The notes beneath the pieces were generated by a model. It did no database searches and had not been told where the DNA came from. It worked only from the letters and a program-made list of their open reading frames with translations. Positions 38,290 through 46,092 of a stretch of 64,000 bases of DNA are shown here, in pieces. Origin of the DNA: Bacteroides timonensis (GTDB taxonomy: Bacteria > Bacteroidota > Bacteroidia > Bacteroidales > Bacteroidaceae); the NCBI RefSeq assembly GCF_000513195.1, contig NZ_CBVI010000015.1:1-64000 (forward strand). The letters are read 5' to 3'. A program made the translations under genes and the position numbers. The stretch's first letter is position 1, and every line of letters starts with the position of its first letter.

Positions 38290-38317
38290 GTAAAGTAGTA
38301 TGTACGTACTACTTTAC
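38290..38317. repeat. Inverted repeat upstream of the HU-like gene
   Basis: GTAAAGTAGTA (38290-38300) and TACTACTTTAC (38307-38317) are perfect 11-bp arms around TGTACG. It may be an operator for the HU-like protein, or a terminator for DUF4248, whose stop is 81 bases upstream in transcription order. Confidence 0.65.
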
Positions 38318-38397
38318 TAACTCAAGAAGCTGTGGGCAAAGATATGACAGGGTGAAACCCGGCTTATGGGTTTCGGTGGGTTTTGCAAGTTTCCTCT

Positions 38398-38592
38398 TTA
38401 CGGGTCGCCCAGGTGGCGTACAATTAGTGACACTTGCCGGGAGGTGAGCAACTTCTGCGAGCGATGGTAGCCAGCGGCTTCCAGCTCCTCCATCAGGAGA
38501 GGACAGCCGTGAATCCAGCGCATCAGACGGTTAGTAGCCACCGCAGGTATTGAATCGGGAAAATACAGCAGAGCCAATTCACTCTTCTTCAT
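38398..38592 (-). CDS. DUF4248 family small protein
   Basis: 64 residues from the ATG at 38592, which gives the usual family start (MKKSELALLYFPDS). An upstream ATG at 38613 would add seven residues. It ends RSQKLLTSRQVSLIVRHLGDP-like, matching my recall of DUF4248. It is helical and basic, possibly helix-turn-helix. It lies between the HU-like and DUF3987 genes in the same antisense module. The function is unknown. Confidence 0.75.
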   Translation of the reverse strand: MKKSELALLYFPDSIPAVATNRLMRWIHGCPLLMEELEAAGYHRSQKLLTSRQVSLIVRHLGDP

Positions 38593-38683
38593 GGAAATGG
38601 GATGGAAAAACATTGTAAGAAAATTAAAAATTAAAATTGAAAAAAGAAGGTCCGCAGGGTGCTCTATTTGGAACTTTTTTTTC

Positions 38684-38722
38684 CCTAACTGGAGAAAAAT
38701 ATTTTCCTAACTGGAGAAAAAA
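38684..38722. repeat. Tandem direct repeat CCTAACTGGAGAAAAA
   Basis: Two 16-base copies (38684-38699 and 38706-38721), 22 bases apart, lie in the 236-base spacer between DUF4248 and DUF3987 (38614-38849). The spacer also holds the AACTTGCA repeats at 38741-38785 and an alternating purine-pyrimidine ACACACGTATGCATATACAC stretch near 38803-38826. Confidence 0.75.
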
Positions 38723-38740
38723 CGGGCTTGTGAAACTAGT

Positions 38741-38785
38741 GCAAGTTTGCAAACTTACAAAACTTGCAAACTTGCAAAACTTGCA
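38741..38785 (+). repeat. Iteron-like AAACTTGCA repeats
   Basis: Four AAACTTGCA-like units, about 8-9 bases apart, follow the 14-bp perfect palindrome AAGTTTGCAAACTT (38743-38756). A very similar run, inverted, lies inside the DUF3987 gene at about 40346-40372. Phased short repeats beside primase/helicase genes recall replication-origin iterons. No function is shown. Confidence 0.6.
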
Positions 38786-38849
38786 GGGCCTCCTTGCCCC
38801 CCCACACACGTATGCATATACACACGCATGCGAGGGCGGCTCCGGGCAC

Positions 38850-40658
38850 TCACTTAAATTTGTACTCTCCACGGCAGGCGTGACCCAGCCGGCCTTTGTC
38901 TGCCATGCGTTTCAGCATGGAGTCTATCGTGCCGGGAGCCATTCCACACCGTTCGCCCTCCAGCAGGGCCTGAGCACGGGTGAAGCTGAGAGGAAGCCTG
39001 TCAAAGAACGACTCCTGCGACGCTTTCGGCTGCGACACGACATCCGCGGACGGAAGGAACGAAAGTATATGGCACGAATGAAAGTACAGAGGTTCCGCAA
39101 GTGCGAGCGCCGCATGGAAATCATCATCACTTACGCTGAGCTCAAACCGCGGCACCACTCCGTCCTGCACGTTCTCTTGTGGAATATGGGGTGCGGGAGA
39201 CAATCCCGGACATGACATCAGCATCCGCACGATGTTGTCCGGCACCATTTCGGCCTCCGTCAGCAAGGCATCGAGCGAACGCAGCAACGCCACGACGCTG
39301 ATGATTCGACAGATATTGATGGCAATGCGCACCACAGCGCTTCGCATGGAGTCGCCATGAACCGCGCCCGCACGGCCGAACACGCACGAAAGGTGAGCGT
39401 TGAACTCCTCCTTCTGCCTCCCGGTGAGCTTCAGGCTTATGCCGCTAACGGCTGCCTTCAGTGCATCGAGCCACAGTTTCCAACGCTCGCCCCAGGCGGT
39501 GAACATGCGGTCGTAGTCCGTTTCGGAGTGACCGAACTGATCCATCCACTCATCTACGGCAGGCATGTAGTAGAACACCTGGCGCGAGAAGAGCCCGTTC
39601 TCTACCGATGGAATAAGCGGCTTTACCTGCGCGGGGGTTCCGCTGAGCAGTACACTGAGGTATGATTTGGGGCATTCACGATATTCATGATTGGTGCGGC
39701 GATTGTAGGCCAGCCTCTCATGGTCAAAGCTTTTGCGGAGCGTGTCGCTCCAATGGCCGTAGTCGGCGCCTATGGCCGCGCTCACGGTGTCAGCCTCGGT
39801 TTCGCATATCAGCCCGGCACCTTCGGCATCCATCAGGTTTTCCATCATACCTGCTCCGGAATTGTCTCCCGCAATGAGAAACATCTTCATGAGAGGTGGT
39901 TCGGGTTCAGGGATGTTAGCCTTCTCCTTGCCCATCGCGTCCCATTTCGCTTTTTCCAAGCGATAGGCTTTCGTCTTTGTGTAGTAGGCTTGCATCAGCG
40001 AGTCGTGCATAGGCTCTACCAAGCGGCGTACCCACGTCAGCGCTCCTTTTCCGGAAGCGGCGGGGGCAATGACAAAAGTTTGCAGGCACGGATATTTGCT
40101 TTTTCGCCCGTAGGTGAAGCTCAACAGCCTGTTAATGGAAGCACCGAATACGGTCACCGCTCCCAGCAGCAGGATGTCCCTTTGTGCGGACGTATCTCCA
40201 CAGTCTATGACCTGTTGGAGGAATCCGGGCCACCGGTAGTCCGGAAAACAAGGCAGAGAGACGAATATGGGTTCAGCGGACAGCTTCTTCGTTTGTTCCG
40301 TTTGCTTCTGCTCACGCACGCACGTGTGTGTGGGGGCGAGGGGAGCCTGCAAGTTTTGCAAGTTTGCAAGTTTCTTGTCGAGGCGCACCCCTGCCAGTTG
40401 CGCCAGATGCAATACTGTTCCCAGGGAATTACCTCCCCGTCCGTGCTGCAAGGCATGGCTGTAGAGCTTGTCCGCTTCATCCTGCCGGTACTTGTCGGAC
40501 AAGCGGCAAAGGCGGTGGAAAAAGCCGCGTCCCGCTTCACCGCAACTGTTGCCCACGGCAAAGGCCAATGGCATGTATTCCTGATAAGTGGGGGCAAGAT
40601 TGACTCCTGCCTGTTCTACGGCAATGGTCAGTTGTTCTATTATGTCAAGATCGTTCAT
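38850..40658 (-). CDS. PriCT-2/DUF3987 ATPase (primase-helicase partner)
   Basis: 602 residues. The N-terminal PriCT-2-like domain (about 1-95; YQEYMPLAFAVGNSCGEAGR, RLSDKYRQDEADKLYSHAL) is followed by a linker rich in KLANLQNLQAPLAP and then a DUF3987 domain. The P-loop is VIAPAASGKGALTWVRRL (about 190-207), and an acidic patch lies in LICETEADTVSAAIGADYG. It resembles the helicase half of mobile-element primase-helicases. The primase half is probably the next gene upstream (40739-41299). The linker DNA carries the same repeat as the 3' spacer, in inverted orientation. Confidence 0.82.
   Translation of the reverse strand: MNDLDIIEQLTIAVEQAGVNLAPTYQEYMPLAFAVGNSCGEAGRGFFHRLCRLSDKYRQDEADKLYSHALQHGRGGNSLGTVLHLAQLAGVRLDKKLANLQNLQAPLAPTHTCVREQKQTEQTKKLSAEPIFVSLPCFPDYRWPGFLQQVIDCGDTSAQRDILLLGAVTVFGASINRLLSFTYGRKSKYPCLQTFVIAPAASGKGALTWVRRLVEPMHDSLMQAYYTKTKAYRLEKAKWDAMGKEKANIPEPEPPLMKMFLIAGDNSGAGMMENLMDAEGAGLICETEADTVSAAIGADYGHWSDTLRKSFDHERLAYNRRTNHEYRECPKSYLSVLLSGTPAQVKPLIPSVENGLFSRQVFYYMPAVDEWMDQFGHSETDYDRMFTAWGERWKLWLDALKAAVSGISLKLTGRQKEEFNAHLSCVFGRAGAVHGDSMRSAVVRIAINICRIISVVALLRSLDALLTEAEMVPDNIVRMLMSCPGLSPAPHIPQENVQDGVVPRFELSVSDDDFHAALALAEPLYFHSCHILSFLPSADVVSQPKASQESFFDRLPLSFTRAQALLEGERCGMAPGTIDSMLKRMADKGRLGHACRGEYKFK
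40346..40372 (-). repeat. Inverted copy of the AACTTGCA repeat inside the DUF3987 gene
   Basis: The minus strand reads AAACTTGCAAACTTGCAAAA and on into a CTTGCAGG-CTCC-GCCCCC-ACACAC tract (about 40313-40345). This closely follows 38760-38815 on the plus strand. The two copies are about 1.5 kb apart, facing each other, and enclose most of the DUF3987 domain. Confidence 0.7.
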
Positions 40659-40738
40659 GAAAACATTTATGATTTATGATTTATGGGCTGAGGGAACTTT
40701 AGTAATACTAATTTGTAATTCGTAATTTGTAATTCGCC
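40659..40738. repeat. Simple-repeat spacer between DUF3987 and the primase gene
   Basis: Tandem ATTTATGATTT units (about 40670-40685) are followed by TTTGTAATTCGTAATTTGTA units (40710-40735). The first type also occurs in the murA spacer, and TAATTCGTAATTTG-like words recur near 37700-37722. Confidence 0.55.
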
Positions 40739-41299
40739 CTAAATTTTGCACTTCGCTTCTTCATCGTATGCCAGGAAACACGCTCTCGACATATCAGCGT
40801 TGGCGGTATCGGCTTTCAAGCCGTGCTTCCATTCCAGATAGTCCCAGGCGGTGTGCACCGCATTGTCAAACGACTGTTCAAGCGTATCCGTAAGATTCAG
40901 TCGGTAGGGTACAAAGAGTTTCACTCCTTTAGCACCGGGGCTTACGAAGACAAGGTCGGGTTGCAGCACTTCGTCGGCAAAGAGGCAGTCACGCCACATT
41001 GCAGCTTCTTCGGTAGAAGCAAGATGATCGATATCTATCACGAATAGTCCGGAGGGTACCATGATACACTGCTCCCGACAGTACGAAAAGATTCCGGCAG
41101 GCGTGACGTAAGGCAATAACGTCTGCTTTTTTCCACGGAATGCCTTATCATTTTCCATATCGGCCCTTACTCTTTTTGTCAGTTCCTTCAGACAGGAATC
41201 GGAAGAGATATAGGCATGAAGTCCTGCTACGCCGCACACCCCCGCAGGTATCTTGTTGGTGATGGGAGCGTTGAAAAAAGACATGATATATTCTTTCAT
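40739..41299 (-). CDS. BT4734/BF3469-type primase (VirE N-terminal domain family)
   Basis: 186 residues. The archaeo-eukaryotic primase pattern is visible: the catalytic acid pair in GLFVIDIDHL (DxD) and a glycine-rich substrate motif in VFVSPGAKGVKLFVPY, followed by ADMSRACFLAYD. Such stand-alone domains are usually paired with DUF3987, as here (81-base gap). It probably makes primers for an element-encoded replication event. It is the first gene of the antisense module and has a -7 box upstream. Confidence 0.83.
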   Translation of the reverse strand: MKEYIMSFFNAPITNKIPAGVCGVAGLHAYISSDSCLKELTKRVRADMENDKAFRGKKQTLLPYVTPAGIFSYCREQCIMVPSGLFVIDIDHLASTEEAAMWRDCLFADEVLQPDLVFVSPGAKGVKLFVPYRLNLTDTLEQSFDNAVHTAWDYLEWKHGLKADTANADMSRACFLAYDEEAKCKI

Positions 41300-41355
41300 G
41301 GCATTGATTCTGATTTAATTAAAACTATACTTTATATTTATTCGATTTATATCAA

Positions 41356-41363
41356 CAAAGATA
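41356..41363 (-). promoter_or_regulatory. -7 box for the antisense module
   Basis: TATCTTTG on the minus strand (41363-41356), an exact consensus 57 bases before the primase gene. Upstream at the right spacing is TTCG, a poor -33. It would drive primase, DUF3987, DUF4248, HU, smalltalk and amidase against the capsule operon. Confidence 0.5.
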
Positions 41364-41474
41364 GAGAGCATTTTCTATTTGAACGAATTCCGGTGCAGTC
41401 GTTTACAAAGCATTTATACGCATTGAATGTTCATTGATAGTTTATTGAAGACAATTGACAATTACTGCACGAAT

Positions 41475-41482
41475 TAATTTTG
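41475..41482 (+). promoter_or_regulatory. -7 box for the divergent gene at 41502
   Basis: TAATTTTG fits TAnnTTTG exactly, 20 bases before the start. No -33 lies at the normal distance. Together with 41356-41363 it makes the 202-base spacer a two-way regulatory region. Confidence 0.4.
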
Positions 41483-41501
41483 ATTGAGTATATAGAAAAA
41501 A

Positions 41502-41951
41502 ATGGAGAGAGAAAATATAAATATGAACGGCAAACCGGAAATAGAGATAAAAATATTCGGCGGTACGAACATGATAGTCCCCACGGGAACTACCGCCGTT
41601 CAGAACTTTTACGGCGATCAGTTTGCCGAGGTCGCCATCCGTCCCGAAGCAACCGAGGGCATTGAAAGTCTGAGCGATGCCGAGTGCCACCTCTTCACCT
41701 ACGTGCCCGATGTGAAAAAGGTGCGTGAGTATACCCGGCTTCTGGGCGAATGCATCACCGCCCACGATCTGGCCGGCGTGGTAAGCATCATGCTCGACGA
41801 ACCCCGTGTGAATAAGGATACGGTGGTGAAAGCCGTTTTCATCGAGGTTCTTCTTCCTTTCGCCTCCCGACTGACGTCGGGGGCAAAGGTGGATAATGTG
41901 AGGCAACAGATCAATAATATGCTGATGACGAGAGGGAGAGGAGGAAAATGA
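41502..41951 (+). CDS. Uncharacterised protein divergent from the primase module
   Basis: 149 residues, not recognised. Start uncertain: ATG at 41502, or 41523 giving MNGKPEIEIKIFGGTNMIVP. The N-terminus is beta-rich with GTTAVQNFYGDQFAEVAI, followed by a helical part (SDAECHLFTYVPDVKKVREY; ITAHDLAGVVSIMLDEPRVN). No signal peptide or membrane segment. It lies between the module and rfbC. Base composition is closer to the module than to the AT-rich glycosyltransferase genes, so it probably belongs with the module. Confidence 0.6.
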   Translation: MERENINMNGKPEIEIKIFGGTNMIVPTGTTAVQNFYGDQFAEVAIRPEATEGIESLSDAECHLFTYVPDVKKVREYTRLLGECITAHDLAGVVSIMLDEPRVNKDTVVKAVFIEVLLPFASRLTSGAKVDNVRQQINNMLMTRGRGGK

Positions 41952-42057
41952 GGGCGGATAATGTCATCCGCCATTCATGAGCATCAGGATTTTCAATCCG
42001 AAGGTTTCTATACCCCGTTATATCTTTAAATATTAAACCTTTCATCTTTTAAAAACA

Positions 42058-42630
42058 GTGTTTATACAAAAGACAAACGTAGAGGGTTTGGCCATCATTA
42101 AGCCACGCCTTCTCAAAGACGCACGCGGTTACTTCTTCGAGTCTTTCTCCCAACGGGAATTCGAAGAGAAAGTGCGCAAGGTGAATTTCGTGCAGGACAA
42201 TGAGAGTATGTCATCTTACGGAGTGATGCGTGGACTTCATTTTCAGAAGCCGCCTTTTGCACAAAGTAAACTGGTGCGTTGCGTAAAAGGCAGCGTGCTT
42301 GATGTGGCGGTAGACATTCGTAAAGGTTCGCCTACATACGGTGAATATGTAGCCATAGAACTGTCGGAAGACAATCATCTTCAGTTCTTTATTCCCAGAG
42401 GTTTTGCACACGGTTTTGCCGTACTGAGCGAGGTGGCTGTATTTCAATACAAATGTGATAACTATTATGCTCCGCAAGCTGACGGTGGAATCAGTATCTT
42501 GGATGAAGGTATAGGGATAGACTGGAAAATACCGGTTGATAAAGCGATACTTAGCGAGAAAGACATGAAGCATCCGTTGCTGATGGATTTTGAGAGTCCG
42601 TTTGAGTATGGGGTGGGGCTTTATGAGTGA
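42058..42630 (+). CDS. rfbC: dTDP-4-dehydrorhamnose 3,5-epimerase
   Basis: 190 residues with a GTG start at 42058. Cupin fold with the RmlC motifs DARGYFFESFSQREFEE, VMRGLHFQKPPFAQSKLVRC (catalytic His), LDVAVDIRKGSPTYGE and FIPRGFAHGFAVLSE. It epimerises dTDP-4-keto-6-deoxyglucose at C3 and C5 on the way to dTDP-L-rhamnose. No rfbA, rfbB or rfbD is in this window, so it depends on copies elsewhere. It probably supplies L-rhamnose for the capsule. Confidence 0.93.
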   Translation: MFIQKTNVEGLAIIKPRLLKDARGYFFESFSQREFEEKVRKVNFVQDNESMSSYGVMRGLHFQKPPFAQSKLVRCVKGSVLDVAVDIRKGSPTYGEYVAIELSEDNHLQFFIPRGFAHGFAVLSEVAVFQYKCDNYYAPQADGGISILDEGIGIDWKIPVDKAILSEKDMKHPLLMDFESPFEYGVGLYE

Positions 42631-42672
42631 TGAATGTGGTTACAACAGGTTTCCACGAATAATTAAAATACA

Positions 42673-42765
42673 ATGGAGCAAAACAGGAACTCCGCATTAG
42701 ACATTGCAAAGGCTATTTGTATCGCTTCATCTATATATTCCACATACCTTGCTTTTTCCTTATAA
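42673..42765 (+). pseudogene. Remnant of an acyltransferase-3 gene
   Basis: 30 codons: MEQNRNSALDIAKAICIAS then a foreign tail to TAA. The opening matches the usual N-terminus of acyltransferase family 3 membrane proteins in capsule loci (NxxLDIAKAICI). The rest of the gene is gone. It lies in the 273-base spacer between rfbC and the flippase. The rest of that spacer is AT-rich and shows nothing else. Confidence 0.6.
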
Positions 42766-42903
42766 GTGATTATTAAATCCCTTAGATAGAATATTAAAAT
42801 AATCTCTTAGTTCATTTATAGTTCTTCAAATCTTACTAAATGCGAAGCGGTAATAGCTTTGAATTTATAAAATTTAGATATGACACAAATTGAAAAATAA
42901 TAT

Positions 42904-44445
42904 ATGACTTCTACCAATAATAAGCGAATAGCGAAAAACACCATATATCTTTACATAAGAACAATTATAACATTATTGATATCACTGTATACTTCACGAA
43001 TTTTTTTAGAAGTTTTAGGAGTTATAGATTTAGGTATATATAATGTTGTAGGAGGTATTGTAGTTATGCTATCATTTTTAAATACAATGATGGCAGCTGG
43101 TACACAACGTTTCTTATCCTATGAGTTAGGAGGGAATAATGATCCCAAACAATTGAAAAAGCTATTTTCGATACTTTTTTTTATCCATGTTTTGGTCGCC
43201 ATAGTTTTGTTCATTCTGGCTGAAACAATAGGATTATGGCTTTTCTATAATAAACTTATTATTCCACAAGAAAGACTTACTGCTGCAATGTGGGTATTTC
43301 AATTTTCTGTTTTATCTGCTATAGTCACAATAACTCAAGTCCCTTATAATGCCTCTATAATTGCCCATGAGAAGATGAATGTCTTTGCTTATATTACAAT
43401 AGTCCAAACTTTTGCAAAACTACTTGTTGTATATGCAATAATGTTGATAGATTATGATAAACTAAAGCTTATTGCTATTCTTAATTTCTCAATCATACTC
43501 ACTACAACATTTGTTTATCGCTCATATTGTGAAAGAAAATTCCAAGAGTGCATATTGAAATTTCATTGGGATACATCATTGTTTAAATCATTAATCAGCT
43601 ATTCAAGTTGGAATTTGTTCGGTGCTTTTTCAAATGTTGTAGCCGATCAAGGAATCAATGTATTATCTAACTTATTCTTTGGACCAACGGTAAATGCTTC
43701 TCGTGCCATATCGTTTCAGATTAAATCTGCACTAACTTCATTTGTTTCTAATTTTCAAACAGCAGTCAATCCTCAAATAATAAAGTCATATGCAAGTAAA
43801 GATTACGAATACATGAAAACACTTATTATGGGAACGGCGAAATACTCATTTTTATTACTATTATTCTTTGCTTTTCCTATAATATTAGAAACAAAATATA
43901 TATTAAAATTATGGTTAGGTACTATACCTGAATATTCTGTTACCTTTTGCAAATTAATATTAATTAGCGCCTGCATAGATTGCCTATCTGGTCCTTTGGT
44001 AACAGCAGTACAAGCAACCGGCAGAATAAAAATTTATCAAATAACTGTTGGAGTAGTACTAATGCTAACATTTCCTATTTCCTATGTAATATTGTTATTA
44101 ATACAAGTTCCCGAAAGTCCTTTTTATGTAAGCATATTTATTTCATTTTTATTGATAGTAATAAGAATCGTATTATTAGAAAGAGTCATAAGACTATCAT
44201 TACTTACATGCTATAAGCAAATTGGCAGCCGTTTGTTACTTGTATTGATTCCACCTTTACTATGTTCAATGGCTGTTTTTCTTCTGATAGATGAAGGTTT
44301 TAATCGTTTTTTGGTAAATATATTCGTTTCAGCAATTAGCATACTGCCCTCAGCGTATTTCATCGGATTAACTAAAATTGAGAGAAAATGTATCAAAGAT
44401 TATGTGGTTAAGAAACTGGTTAATAAAAAGAAAACAAAAGTATAA
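42904..44445 (+). CDS. Oligosaccharide flippase (Wzx family)
   Basis: 513 residues with 12-14 predicted membrane helices. The family opening RIAKNTIYLYIRTIITLLIS and LGVIDLGIYNVVGGIVVMLS is typical of capsule flippases. It moves the lipid-linked repeat unit across the inner membrane for Wzy. The gene is strongly AT-rich, unlike the flanking export genes, as are most genes up to 55726. The next gene starts inside its 3' end. Confidence 0.9.
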   Translation: MTSTNNKRIAKNTIYLYIRTIITLLISLYTSRIFLEVLGVIDLGIYNVVGGIVVMLSFLNTMMAAGTQRFLSYELGGNNDPKQLKKLFSILFFIHVLVAIVLFILAETIGLWLFYNKLIIPQERLTAAMWVFQFSVLSAIVTITQVPYNASIIAHEKMNVFAYITIVQTFAKLLVVYAIMLIDYDKLKLIAILNFSIILTTTFVYRSYCERKFQECILKFHWDTSLFKSLISYSSWNLFGAFSNVVADQGINVLSNLFFGPTVNASRAISFQIKSALTSFVSNFQTAVNPQIIKSYASKDYEYMKTLIMGTAKYSFLLLLFFAFPIILETKYILKLWLGTIPEYSVTFCKLILISACIDCLSGPLVTAVQATGRIKIYQITVGVVLMLTFPISYVILLLIQVPESPFYVSIFISFLLIVIRIVLLERVIRLSLLTCYKQIGSRLLLVLIPPLLCSMAVFLLIDEGFNRFLVNIFVSAISILPSAYFIGLTKIERKCIKDYVVKKLVNKKKTKV

Positions 44446-44959
44446 TGATTTATGCTTTATCAAACAATTAAAAGATAAAAATATATATCTAATTTATCCA
44501 TTTGTTATCTCAAAACGAGAAAATTTAGTAATATCAGATAATGTTTATATCGGACCAAACGCATGGATAATACTTAGAGCAAATGGAAAACTACGTATTG
44601 ATGAAGGGTGCATTATTGGACCAAGATTAAAATGCCTTGTTGCCAATCACAATTATGAAGATAATATGTTACCGTATTCCTCAGAATATATAGTTAAAGA
44701 TATATGGATAGAAAAAAATGTATGGATTGGAACTGATGTGACAATTTTACCTGGAGTCCATATAGGTGAGGGCGCAATTATTGGTGCTTGCGCTGTTGTT
44801 ACAAATAATATTCCCCCTTGCGCTATAGCCGCCGGAAATCCTTGTCAAGTAATCAAATATCGAGACAAACAAAAATACTTAGAGTGTAAGGATAGTGGGA
44901 AAATATATATGAAAACAAAAAACAGTGGTCATTCCTATAAACATATTATCAAATATTAG
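44402..44959 (+). CDS. Hexapeptide-repeat acyltransferase
   Basis: 185 residues from ATG 44402, overlapping the flippase by 44 bases (a TTG at 44378 is possible). The left-handed beta-helix pattern is seen in ISDNVYIGPNAWIILRANG, LRIDEGCIIGPRLKCLVANH, WIEKNVWIGTDVTILPGVHI and GAIIGACAVVTNNIPPCAIA. The ending GNPCQVIKYRD is typical of O-acetyltransferases of the maltose/serine type. It probably O-acetylates a capsule sugar. Confidence 0.87.
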   Translation: MWLRNWLIKRKQKYNDLCFIKQLKDKNIYLIYPFVISKRENLVISDNVYIGPNAWIILRANGKLRIDEGCIIGPRLKCLVANHNYEDNMLPYSSEYIVKDIWIEKNVWIGTDVTILPGVHIGEGAIIGACAVVTNNIPPCAIAAGNPCQVIKYRDKQKYLECKDSGKIYMKTKNSGHSYKHIIKY

Positions 44960-44961
44960 AT

Positions 44962-46092
44962 ATGAAAAATATCCTTGTAACGGCATACACTTCTTTTAAT
45001 GTAGGTGATGATTTATTTCTCAAAATTTTATTTGAAAGATACCCTGATCATCAATTTATATTATTCACTTCTGAAACTCGATACATTTCACATTTGAAGC
45101 AATATAAAAATGTAAAAGTAGAATATTTTTCCAAATATGAAAATCTTTTTTTTAGAATTGCTAAAAAAGAAATTTCAGCACAATGTAAGTTATTGGCATT
45201 TATTTATAAAATATTAATTAAACGGAAATATGGAAATAAATGTGATGCATACTTAGAAATAGGTGGATCTATTTTCATACAAAAGAATAAAAAGTTGTCC
45301 TTTAAAGAGTATAAAAACAAATATATAGTTTCTATATTTAAACATAAACCATTATTTATTATTGGTGCTAATTGGGGACCATACAAAACACAAGAATTTA
45401 AAGATTTCTACACAAATTGGTTTAACAACTTTACAGATATTTGTTTTAGAGACAAAACATCATACAATCTCTTTTCAAATCTACTCAACGTACGGAACGA
45501 ATGCGATATTGTATTTCAATTAAATCTGCCTAAAGTACAAAAGGAAAGGGAAAGCATAGGATTCTCCGTCATTAACTTAACAGGAAGGAATGACTTGTCC
45601 AAATATGAACCGATTTATATTAAAACTATCAGTTCTTTGATTTCCACATCACTTTTTCGAGGTAAGAGTGTGTATTTGATTTCATTCTGCCGTTCTGAAG
45701 GGGATGAATTAATGATAGAAAAAATTAAATCTTGTTTGTCTAATTATGATAAGAGTAGAATAAGCACCTTACTATACAAGGGTGATTTAGAATCATTTTT
45801 AATTGAATACACTCGTATAGAATCAATTGTTGCAACTCGTTTTCACGCAATGATTTTAAGCTTAATTTCGAAACAAAAACTATTCCCTTTGATCTATAGT
45901 CAAAAGATGTTTAATGTAATTCAAGATATACAATTTAAGGGATACTATTGCCAGATTAAAGAACTTAGTCAAAATTCATCAGATGATATATTTAACCAAA
46001 TAGAAGAAAACAAAGTCTTTTTATTAAACAATGAAAAAAAATCTGCAGAAAAACAATTTTTAAACTTAGATAAGTTTCTAAATCATGGCTGA
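44962..46092 (+). CDS. Polysaccharide pyruvyl transferase family protein
   Basis: 376 residues. N-terminal VTAYTSFNVGDDLFLKILFE is the usual NxGDD opening of this family. LFIIGANWGPYKTQEFKDFY lies mid-protein, and the C-terminal VATRFHAMILSLISKQKLFP carries the conserved RxH. It probably adds a ketal pyruvate from PEP to a capsule sugar, making the polymer acidic. Very AT-rich. The next gene starts 8 bases before its end. Confidence 0.82.
   Translation: MKNILVTAYTSFNVGDDLFLKILFERYPDHQFILFTSETRYISHLKQYKNVKVEYFSKYENLFFRIAKKEISAQCKLLAFIYKILIKRKYGNKCDAYLEIGGSIFIQKNKKLSFKEYKNKYIVSIFKHKPLFIIGANWGPYKTQEFKDFYTNWFNNFTDICFRDKTSYNLFSNLLNVRNECDIVFQLNLPKVQKERESIGFSVINLTGRNDLSKYEPIYIKTISSLISTSLFRGKSVYLISFCRSEGDELMIEKIKSCLSNYDKSRISTLLYKGDLESFLIEYTRIESIVATRFHAMILSLISKQKLFPLIYSQKMFNVIQDIQFKGYYCQIKELSQNSSDDIFNQIEENKVFLLNNEKKSAEKQFLNLDKFLNHG

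Noticed and set aside
38637-39215. 192-codon plus-strand frame
   Set aside because: Made of the spacer repeats plus the antisense of the DUF3987 C-terminus. Its partial likeness to the DUF3987 linker comes from the shared repeat.
39687-40679. 330-codon open frame on the plus strand
   Set aside because: Antisense to the DUF3987 gene, with no recognisable domain and unnatural composition. The minus-strand frame has P-loop and PriCT-2 motifs.
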